Source of the DNA: Methanoregula sp.
GTDB taxonomy: Archaea > Halobacteriota > Methanomicrobia > Methanomicrobiales > Methanospirillaceae
Length of the DNA stretch: 64,000 nt
Direction: 5' to 3'
Assembly: GCA_041645435.1 (NCBI GenBank)
Contig: JBAZQB010000002.1
Span: 310,001 to 374,000 of the forward strand
Below the pieces are notes generated by a model. The model had not been told where the DNA came from. It made no database searches and was given only the letters and a program-made list of their open reading frames with translations. Shown here one piece after another: positions 15,360-22,376 of the stretch (position 1 is the first letter of the stretch; each line of letters starts with the position of its first letter). The translations under genes and the position numbers were made by a program.

Positions 15360-15890
15360 ATGCATGTCCATATTTTTTGGGATGCCCAGTCCCCGGCCGG
15401 GCTCCAGGTGCCCGTTTCCCGGAAAATTTCTGCGATTCTTGGCGTGCCCACCACGGTTTCTGAAAACCATGTACGCATGATGGGATATGTGACCGAGCGC
15501 AGGCAGATCGATGCAGCTGCACTTCTGGACAGCATCCAGACCTACAAGCACCGCCACGGGATCGAGGACCCGGTCCTTGTGGTGGTTCACCAGGACCTGT
15601 TTAAAAACGGCAGCAGTTTTGTCTTCGGGCTTGCCCGGGAATCTGTTGGTGCGGCAGTGGTCTCATCGGCTCGCCTGGGAAATGAGTACTACGGGCTCTC
15701 CGGCAGTGACGATGACCTGATGGACCGGATTGTCAAAGAGGGCGCACACGAGATTGGGCACCTGCTGGGTCTCGGGCACTGTTCCAACCGGGAATGCGTG
15801 ATGTTCAAACCCGATACTCTTGACGAACTGGATCGCAAGAAAAAACAGCTCTGTTCTTCCTGTTATGAACAGATGGCTGCACTGCGATAA
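15360..15890 (+). CDS. amzA: Archaemetzincin zinc metalloprotease
   Basis: The 176-residue protein has the archaemetzincin signature HEIGHLLGLGH (residues 130-140) for catalytic zinc, directly followed by CSNRECVMF and a later CSSC, the four cysteines of a second zinc site. ATG 15360 gives the family's usual length. The substrates of archaeal archaemetzincins are not known. It is transcribed away from the UPF0146 gene, so the two promoters must reach into each other's coding sequence or the transcripts lack leaders. Confidence 0.93.
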   Translation: MHVHIFWDAQSPAGLQVPVSRKISAILGVPTTVSENHVRMMGYVTERRQIDAAALLDSIQTYKHRHGIEDPVLVVVHQDLFKNGSSFVFGLARESVGAAVVSSARLGNEYYGLSGSDDDLMDRIVKEGAHEIGHLLGLGHCSNRECVMFKPDTLDELDRKKKQLCSSCYEQMAALR

Positions 15891-16055
15891 TACAGTATAC
15901 AACCAGTCCCGGAAAAGGGCGTGTCGTTATATTTTTCCCGTCCGTTCTTCCCGGATCTTGTTTTAATCCTCATCCTGTCTGTTCATAGCAAAACGGATAT
16001 TCCGGAAACGTTGATAGTCAATAAACCCGTCCAGGTACGTGGATGGAGAACTGAA

Positions 16056-17045
16056 ATGACGCGTTCTTCTGCAATCACCGATTCACGCGCTGTCTGGCAC
16101 GATGCCCCGGGCCACCCGGAATGCCAGGGTCGGCTTGAGGCTGTCCTGTCAGGGCTCCCTCCCGATCTCCCCCTCTATTCTGCAACACCTGCTGCCCGTC
16201 AGGATGTGGAACGAATTCATGATCCGTATTTTCTCCGCTGGCTTGAGCTGCGATGTGAAGCTACCCCTTCAGTGAGCTACCTTGACCGGGATACCTATGT
16301 CTCCCCGCACTCGTTTGATGTGGCACTCCATGCCGCCGGTGCGGCTATTGCAGCATCTGAACGGGCGATAGATGGCGAACACTGTTTCTCGCTTATGCGT
16401 CCCCCGGGTCACCATGCGGAACGTGACCGTGCGATGGGCTTCTGCCTGCTCAACAACGCCGCAATTGCCGCGAAACATGCACTTGAGTCTGTTGACCGGG
16501 TTGCGATTGTTGACTGGGATGTCCATCACGGAAACGGCACGCAGCACGCATTTTACACCAGTAACCGGGTGCTCTACTGCTCGGTCCACCAGGAGGGAAT
16601 ATTTCCGTATACCGGGGATGTCCATGAGACCGGGATGGGAGACGGAACCGGGTACACCATCAACGCGCCACTCGCAGCGGGTGCAGACATCGGCGATTAC
16701 CATCTGGTGTTTTCTGAAATATTCTGCCCGGCACTACAGCGCTTCCGCCCGGATCTGGTCATCATTTCCGCAGGACAGGATATCCTTGCTGACGACCCGC
16801 TCGGCTGGATGCAGATCCAGCCAAAGGATTTCGAGGTCCTCACCCGGCTTATCCAGGTTGCAGCTGAACGATCACTCGCACTCATACTCGAGGGTGGATA
16901 TGGTCCATCGCATGGAGAGGCGATACGGCATATTATCTCTACCCTGAAGCGGGAACAGGAAATTACCGTTCCTGATATCCCGCCAGCATCACCGGCAACG
17001 CGGGCACTGGTAGCGCAGCTCAAAAAAATACATGGATTATCCTGA
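16056..17045 (+). CDS. Histone deacetylase family protein
   Basis: A 329-residue class II-type HDAC/AcuC fold. Zinc and active-site motifs are visible: HPECQGRLEAV, the tandem His in RPPGHHAERD, IVDWDVHHGNGTQ, a glycine-rich GDGTGYTINAPL and LILEGGY. The SAGFDAH block of typical members reads SAGQDILADDPLG here, keeping the metal-binding Asp. Targets in archaea could be acetylated proteins such as Alba or small acetylated compounds. ATG 16056 is used; the frame from 15921 adds an unsupported N-terminus. Confidence 0.9.
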   Translation: MTRSSAITDSRAVWHDAPGHPECQGRLEAVLSGLPPDLPLYSATPAARQDVERIHDPYFLRWLELRCEATPSVSYLDRDTYVSPHSFDVALHAAGAAIAASERAIDGEHCFSLMRPPGHHAERDRAMGFCLLNNAAIAAKHALESVDRVAIVDWDVHHGNGTQHAFYTSNRVLYCSVHQEGIFPYTGDVHETGMGDGTGYTINAPLAAGADIGDYHLVFSEIFCPALQRFRPDLVIISAGQDILADDPLGWMQIQPKDFEVLTRLIQVAAERSLALILEGGYGPSHGEAIRHIISTLKREQEITVPDIPPASPATRALVAQLKKIHGLS

Positions 17046-17049
17046 TTCA

Positions 17050-17610
17050 TCAGGAGATAGGAACGATATCGATATCCATCCCGCTGATCTTCTGGTACAC
17101 CTTTTTCATCTGGAGTATCGGCCAGAGTTCGTAGAGGAGTACTGTGATCGGCTCCCACATGGCAGCCCACCCGAAGATCAGGAGAGCGTCAGCAAAAATT
17201 TGTGCTGCCAGATAGTTCATATGAGAAACCATCTGCCGTGTGAAAAGGGCAATGGTCAGAAATGAAAGCCCGATCAGCATGGTAGTCCTGCCATACCGGA
17301 AATGCGACCGGAATTTGCGGTCTGCACCCATCGCCCGGTACTCGAAGTGATACTGGATAGCGGGTTTGATCTTCCTTGCCTGCTCGCTTTCTGCAAGTTC
17401 TTTTGGCAGGTAGATTACCATTTTGAACTTCGTTTTTACCGGGAAGTCCTTGACCGTATCGATAATATAGTGCTCTGCGGCTGAATCGAGTTCTTTTTCA
17501 TGGAATGGGGCAGGATCAAACGAGTTGAAGAGCTGCATGATCGACGAGAGTTTGATCTCGATCAGGATCATGCCATCCACTTTTTTGTAGAGTGATTCGA
17601 TATCAGCCAT
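17050..17610 (-). CDS. Conserved membrane protein, unknown
   Basis: The 186-residue product has a soluble alpha/beta N-terminal half (MADIESLYKKVDGMILIEIK, FKMVIYLPKELAESEQARKI) and two membrane segments near residues 112-130 and 138-158 (TTMLIGLSFLTIALF, QIFADALLIFGWAAMWEPI), ending in a cytoplasmic tail. I do not recognise a named family. It lies convergent to the deacetylase gene with five bases between stops. Confidence 0.75.
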   Translation of the reverse strand: MADIESLYKKVDGMILIEIKLSSIMQLFNSFDPAPFHEKELDSAAEHYIIDTVKDFPVKTKFKMVIYLPKELAESEQARKIKPAIQYHFEYRAMGADRKFRSHFRYGRTTMLIGLSFLTIALFTRQMVSHMNYLAAQIFADALLIFGWAAMWEPITVLLYELWPILQMKKVYQKISGMDIDIVPIS

Positions 17611-17774
17611 GCACACGTGCCTGTGTTTTGGTGGTGTTTTGGAACCAATAAACCTGTCTTTACCGGTCAAATTATTTCATTGGGGGGGTCTGGAAACTGA
17701 AACAATTGTGAAAAAAAAGATTTACCCTCATGAACAGGGGCAAAGGGAAAATAGCCATCTACTGCCGATAAAAA

Positions 17775-18290
17775 TTATTCTTTTTCCTTTACGTACAGGA
17801 TACCGTCAGGTTCCTTGTAGTCGGTCTTGATCACGATGGTATTGGATATCCGGTTGAAAACCCGCAGTTTTGTATTGGGCATTCCAAGCCATCCGATCAG
17901 GCAGTCAAGCGGCAGTAAGAAGGCTTTTCCGATACTCTCAACAGCGGCGGTCTTATAATGTATTTTTGTTCCATCGCGGTTGACCACTTTTAGGTTCATC
18001 ACCATCTTGCCGATGGACTGTCCCCGGAAACCCTCCATCACGGTCCAGTACAAAAAGAAGAAGATCGTTTCGAAACCTATTGCAAAGATCTCCCAGTGCC
18101 CGTAATCCCAGAGCAGGGGAAGTTTCCAGAATGGATCAAAGATGCCGCGAACGATGTTTAAGAAGAGGATAATAAGAATGACATCAACGAGCCAGGCCCA
18201 GAACCGGGCGCTCCACTTTGCGAGATGAAGAGTCCTTTCAGGAACCGGTTTGATGCATATCGGTTCCGATGTCATATTCTCATCAGACAT
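17775..18290 (-). CDS. RDD family membrane protein
   Basis: The 171-residue protein carries the RDD pattern: an Arg in the first membrane helix region (WSARFWAWLVDVILIILFLN), a second helix (WEIFAIGFETIFFFLYW) and the family motif FRGQSIGKMVMNLKVVNRDG. RDD proteins are small membrane proteins of mostly unknown role, sometimes linked to ion transport. A short soluble tail of about 45 residues follows. Confidence 0.87.
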   Translation of the reverse strand: MSDENMTSEPICIKPVPERTLHLAKWSARFWAWLVDVILIILFLNIVRGIFDPFWKLPLLWDYGHWEIFAIGFETIFFFLYWTVMEGFRGQSIGKMVMNLKVVNRDGTKIHYKTAAVESIGKAFLLPLDCLIGWLGMPNTKLRVFNRISNTIVIKTDYKEPDGILYVKEKE

Positions 18291-18434
18291 TTCATTGAAC
18301 TATTTGCAACACGAATGAATGAAGTTTACTCTCTTATCCGGCAGACCGGGACACGACCCCTGCCAGAGAAGAAACTATTTCTGTCCCCGGAAAAGAATCA
18401 GATCAAGGAAATTTTTACGGAGTGAATGCGCGCT

Positions 18435-19742
18435 ATGACCGATGCAGTCATCACTGAGTATGCAGGAACCCGCAGGAATGGTACGATATCCCGTTACTAC
18501 CAGTATGGCAGTGGGGGTGTACGGGTACTTGACGGGAGAAAGAACTTAAAAAGACTCTACCGCTTTGATCCGTCATCGGATATGATGACCGAATGCGATC
18601 CTGAAAGGCCCGACCGGATTCTCCGGCGATTTGTCTTCGATCGGATGGGCATGCTGGAAGAAACCTTTTCGCCCGGGATCAGGCCGCGAACATTCCGTTA
18701 CGAGCAGGGCTGCCAGCTGATTGCCGTCCGCGAAGGGGGCGAATACGGGCAGGTGGGAAAGTCCTTCACATTCGAGGAAAACGGCATAGCCGAGACCGGA
18801 TGGGGGCGTAATGGCGAGATTGAGCGGGTTTTTATCTTTGAACCCGGTAACGATACGATCACGGAAAGGACTGGTGGATGGTTCGGAAATGTTGAACGGA
18901 CCATCATGGTTAATGGCATCCGTGCGTCACTCTTCCGTGAACCCGAGGCGTTCCTCCAGTTCCTGGTATTCACCGAATGGAGCGCCAATGACCGGGAGGA
19001 CCATATCCAGGAGCAGGTAACCAGGATCCGGGGCGGAGAATCTGCATCATCCGGCCGGAGCCCGTATGCCTACACCGGCCCGCGACGTTCTTCAGCTGAC
19101 TCAGGTCAGGTAGCCGGGAGGGGACCGGCCCCGCGTACTCCGTCGGTGCAGCAGGATATCCGGACGAGCCGGTCAAACAGTCCCGGGGATGCGGGTATCG
19201 ATTTCATACCGGAAGAGGGCAGTTCGCAGGATATCTCCCGCGGGCTCGTGCCACCATCCCGCCCAAGCCGTAATCTCTCTTTTGAGGAACGCCTGAACCG
19301 GGAGCCGGGTGACCGGGGATTTTCTGCGGGGAGAAGTGCCGAAATTCCTCTCCAAGAACGTTTCGAGAGCTCACGCGCTGAACGTGAACCTCTCTCAAGG
19401 GGAAGGAGTGTCGATATATCCGTTGCCGAACGTTTCGAGAATGCACGCAGCGAGCGTGAACCGCTCTCCAAGGGAAGGAGTGTTGAGATCCCGCTTGAGG
19501 AACGGTTTGAGAGTGCACGTGGTGAACGCGAACCTCTCTCCAAGGGAAGGAGTGTTGAGATCCCGCTTGAGGAACGGTTTGAGAGTGCACGTGGTGAACG
19601 CGAACCTCTCTCCAAGGGAAGGAGTGTTGAGATCCCGCTTGAGGAACGGTTTGAGAGCGCACGTAGTGAACGGGAAAAGTTATCCAAAGGGAAAAGCGCC
19701 GAGATCCCATACAGTGAACGCCGGGGCAACCGGGATCGCTGA
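18435..19742 (+). CDS. Unknown protein with 24-residue tandem repeats
   Basis: Not recognised. The 435-residue product begins with about 175 residues of repeating short beta strands (YRFDPSSDMMTEC, RFVFDRMGMLEETFSPG, FIFEPGNDTITERTGGW), like a beta-propeller or YD/RHS-type fold. A Ser/Pro/Gly/Arg-rich linker leads to five 24-residue repeats of the form ERFESARGEREPLSKGRSVE plus IPLE, highly charged and probably disordered. Repeats 3 and 4 are identical at DNA level. ATG 18435 is preferred to 18426 because CGGAGTG (18418-18424) sits at a normal distance. There is no signal peptide or membrane segment. Confidence 0.75.
   Translation: MTDAVITEYAGTRRNGTISRYYQYGSGGVRVLDGRKNLKRLYRFDPSSDMMTECDPERPDRILRRFVFDRMGMLEETFSPGIRPRTFRYEQGCQLIAVREGGEYGQVGKSFTFEENGIAETGWGRNGEIERVFIFEPGNDTITERTGGWFGNVERTIMVNGIRASLFREPEAFLQFLVFTEWSANDREDHIQEQVTRIRGGESASSGRSPYAYTGPRRSSADSGQVAGRGPAPRTPSVQQDIRTSRSNSPGDAGIDFIPEEGSSQDISRGLVPPSRPSRNLSFEERLNREPGDRGFSAGRSAEIPLQERFESSRAEREPLSRGRSVDISVAERFENARSEREPLSKGRSVEIPLEERFESARGEREPLSKGRSVEIPLEERFESARGEREPLSKGRSVEIPLEERFESARSEREKLSKGKSAEIPYSERRGNRDR
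19353..19712 (+). repeat. Five tandem 72-bp coding repeats
   Basis: Units run 19353-19424, 19425-19496, 19497-19568, 19569-19640 and 19641-19712. Units 3 and 4 are identical over all 72 bases; the outer units differ at several positions, and degenerate part-units flank the array. The unit keeps the reading frame. This is a minisatellite inside a gene and can change length by slippage or recombination. Confidence 0.92.
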
Positions 19743-19852
19743 TTTTTTATTGAGAGAAGCAAGACCGGTCAGAGGAAGAATCGTTGCTGCTGTTTTTAGT
19801 GCCGGTGCGTATGAGAAAGGTTATACTGCATTTTAACACTTGCACACTCGTC

Positions 19853-20080
19853 GAAACGGGCATGAACGATTAAGTTCACTCCCAAACCATAAAAATCGTT
19901 TTTATGATTCTCCCCCGCCTCAGGGCCTCTATGAGGTACGGCGGGGCAATGAGGTTTTAGTATTTTTAGTCATTGAGCCGCCGCGGGGCGCCCTTTGAGG
20001 TCGGCGGAGTTTATCGTATCTGGGGGTATGGGGGTCTCAACCCCCATTATAATTCCTGAAGAGAATAATTTTTCACTCAT
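19853..20080 (+). repeat. Structured non-coding repeat, copy A
   Basis: The first part (19853-20011) matches the reverse complement of 22016-22180, for example CGAAACGGGCATGAAC and TTTTTATGATTCTCCCCCGC. The second part (about 19978-20080) matches 59362-59466, including the hairpin GGGGGTATGGGGGTCTCAAC with CCCCAT. GC-rich palindromes around CCGCCGCGGGGCGCC form further stems. The repeat reaches the stop codon of the pyrophosphatase gene. There is no coding capacity. Confidence 0.8.
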
Positions 20081-21693
20081 ATTGCCCGGAGCTTGTCCCC
20101 GAACCACGGGATAAGATCCTTTTTCCGGGACATCATATTTGCCAAGTGAACGGGTTGGTCCTTCAGTCCCAGTTTCGTTATAAGTCCGCTTTCCGCAGAG
20201 GCAAAGAGCTCGCTCCCGTTTTCTGTGACACTGGTAAACAGTCCCAGGTAGATGTCGGTACCCTGCTGCTTACGCAGACGTGCGAGTTCCTGCTGGATCT
20301 CACCAGTATGTGCCTGTGGGTAGACAAATGATGGTACCATGACCTGGGAAATGATCACCTTCTTTCCGAAAAGCTCGTACCGTTTCGTGTCCCGCACCAG
20401 AAGATCTTCCATTGTTGCCCCTTCAATATTCATCCCGCGCTCCAGCAGTTTTGTGCCGAATGTGACCGGGTCAAGTCCGGTAATATCCGAAAGATACGCC
20501 ACCATTTTGTGATCTTCGGGTGTGGTTGTGGACATTTTCAGGATCAGGGTATCGGAGAGAATGCCGGCAAGGAGGATTCCGGCTATTGCCGGTGTGGGTG
20601 TGATGCCACTTTCCACATATTTCTGTGTGATGATCGTTGAGGTGGAACCAACCGGGTCATTGAGGAATTTTACCGGTTTTAATGTCGATATCGCGCCAAG
20701 CCGGTGGTGATCAATGATCTCGATAATATCTGCGGTATCAATCCCTTCCACGGCCTGGGCAAATTCATTGTGGTCCAGGAGAATGACCGGCCTGTGCACA
20801 TCGTCGATAAGGGTCGTGCGGGTTACGATGCCCCGGAGGGTCCCGTCTTTTTCCACTACGCACGCGGAACGGAACTTGGAGGAGTACACGACCTGTTTTG
20901 CATGTGCCAGCGAATCGTCCAGTTCGAGACGGGGGATATCGGTTTCCATCACCATCCGGGCCGGGAGAGAGAGGTTGATCATCGTGCCTACGCCAAAAGC
21001 ATCGAGATCGGTTGCCAGTACCGAGACTCCTTTTGATCCTGCTTCGCGAATCACCTGCTCGCTGACGGGTGCCTTGTCGACAATGATGAGCGCTGCGACA
21101 CCCGCCGCTATCAGCGAACGCTGGACGGGTTCGTTATCTCCTGCGATTGCGATGTTTTTGTCCGTCTGGTTCTTTGAGCTGACCGAGGGCGCATCGATAG
21201 CAATAGAAACCCTGCCCTCGAGGGTATCTGCAGCTCTTACCACCACACGGGCGCTGAGTATCCTTGCCAGGGTATCGAGGGGAAGTGGCAGTATTGCGAG
21301 CTCGCCGATCTTTCGCCTTTTAACATATGCCTGGGCGAGCCCATGCTCACCGACAATACCGACAAGCCTTCCCTCTGTATCGGTGATAGGCACGTTGCGG
21401 ATATCATGTGTATCCATAAGCGCTGCGACATCGACGGTTGGCACATCCTGCGTCACACTGATGCGGTGGATAGCTAGATCGGATACCCGGGGCTCGATGC
21501 TGTCGATAAGAACCGGGGGTTTGAGGCTTAATGTTTCAAGTGCAAAACACGTCTCTGCATTCAGTTCCCCGCACCGGGCCGGGATGTATCTCCCCGGTTC
21601 AGCAAGGTTCAGGAATGCTGCATATCCCATCACGCTTGCGACAGAGTCCGTATCCGGCTGACGGTGGCCGATGATCACCACTTTTTTGCCCAC
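20077..21693 (-). CDS. DHH-type manganese inorganic pyrophosphatase with CBS/DRTGG insert
   Basis: The protein hydrolyses pyrophosphate. It starts with VVIIGHRQPDTDSVAS (metal site), has two CBS parts (ISVTQDVPTVDVAALMDTHD and LELDDSLAHAKQVV) around a DRTGG domain, then DHNEFAQAVE, the DHH motif EIIDHHRLG and the DHHA2 end with SRKKDLIPW. CBS-bearing family II pyrophosphatases are regulated by adenine nucleotides. I start at GTG 21693 (538 residues), with AAAGGAAGGA upstream. The ATG at 21825 would place the first residues inside the repeat at 21775-21955 and is rejected. The gene lies between inverted repeat copies A and B. Confidence 0.9.
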   Translation of the reverse strand: MGKKVVIIGHRQPDTDSVASVMGYAAFLNLAEPGRYIPARCGELNAETCFALETLSLKPPVLIDSIEPRVSDLAIHRISVTQDVPTVDVAALMDTHDIRNVPITDTEGRLVGIVGEHGLAQAYVKRRKIGELAILPLPLDTLARILSARVVVRAADTLEGRVSIAIDAPSVSSKNQTDKNIAIAGDNEPVQRSLIAAGVAALIIVDKAPVSEQVIREAGSKGVSVLATDLDAFGVGTMINLSLPARMVMETDIPRLELDDSLAHAKQVVYSSKFRSACVVEKDGTLRGIVTRTTLIDDVHRPVILLDHNEFAQAVEGIDTADIIEIIDHHRLGAISTLKPVKFLNDPVGSTSTIITQKYVESGITPTPAIAGILLAGILSDTLILKMSTTTPEDHKMVAYLSDITGLDPVTFGTKLLERGMNIEGATMEDLLVRDTKRYELFGKKVIISQVMVPSFVYPQAHTGEIQQELARLRKQQGTDIYLGLFTSVTENGSELFASAESGLITKLGLKDQPVHLANMMSRKKDLIPWFGDKLRAI

Positions 21694-21774
21694 GTATTGT
21701 TCCTTCCTTTCACTAGTATTGCGGGATGGTGAATAATTAATGTCGCTTAAAAAATGTCTTTTTAAAAATTTTTG

Positions 21775-21955
21775 CATTGGAGAAAACCTTTTTTCACGTA
21801 ATATACTGCCCCCCTCTTGCGCCACCAGTCCCCCGTTGGGAGACGGGCGCAGTGCGATAGCCCGAGTAAGGTTACAGGTAATACGTTGTCATCGCAATGG
21901 GGGGTGCCCCAGTGGTGGGGGCGAAGCCCCCGAGAGCGTGAGAGTTTTCTCAATG
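21775..21955 (+). mobile_element. MITE-like element, about 181 bp
   Basis: The ends form an imperfect inverted repeat, CATTGGAGAAAAC (21775) and GTTTTCTCAATG (ending 21955). Inside are GC-rich stems (GTCCCCCGTTGGGAGACGGG and GGGGGCGAAGCCCCC). The left 85 bases recur at 45554-45641. The right part matches the MITE at 52530-52781 in reverse (CATCGCAATGGGGGGTGCCC against TATCGCAATATTGGGGGATG). There is no transposase, so it would be a non-autonomous element. Confidence 0.65.
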
Positions 21956-22015
21956 ATTTCCCATGAAAATCATATTATTCGGAAAAAATGGAGATATATC
22001 CTTTCTACAACTGCG

Positions 22016-22188
22016 ATGAACGCCGCCGCCCCCGAAGGGACGCCCCCGCGGCGGTTTTGATGAATAATCTGTTGAAACCTCATTACCCCGCCGTGCCTCG
22101 GAGAGGCCCTGATGCGGGGGAGAATCATAAAAATGATTTTCATGATTTGGGAGTGAACTTAATGGTTCATGCCCGTTTCAACAGAGCC
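22016..22188 (-). repeat. Structured non-coding repeat, copy B (inverted to copy A)
   Basis: The reverse complement matches 19853-20011 at roughly 85-90 percent by eye over the first 105 bases. Its outer end on the minus strand is GGCTCTGTTGAAACGGG, close to the terminal repeat of the MITE at 52530 (GGCTCT..GTTGAAATCC). A second CTGTTGAAACC lies at 22069-22079. The GC palindrome CGCCGCCGCCCCCGAAGGGA with its partner GCCCCCGCGGCGG can form a strong stem. No coding content. Confidence 0.8.
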
Positions 22189-22376
22189 AAAACCCTGTAA
22201 AAAACGATCTGCCAGAACTATTTTGGTGGACTTTTTATTGGCTGTGGTCATGATGTTAAGGGGTGGTTAAAAACCCGTTATGCAGGGGGGACTTTTTTAC
22301 TCTTCCTTACCTGTAACACTTTCATGCCCCAACCCTCATTCCTATAAACTCCTGTGCCGATTCGTACAGCATACAA

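Noticed and set aside
19353..19712. Regular 72-bp repeats as a CRISPR array
   Set aside because: Units are directly adjacent without spacers and keep an open reading frame, so they are coding tandem repeats.
19106..19762. Long minus-strand frame opposite the tandem repeats
   Set aside because: It is a shadow of the repeat-bearing gene; open antisense frames arise because the 72-bp unit is a multiple of three without stops.
21694..21825. Longer N-terminus of the pyrophosphatase
   Set aside because: Those codons run into a repeat element, and GTG 21693 has a strong ribosome site matching the normal start of the family.
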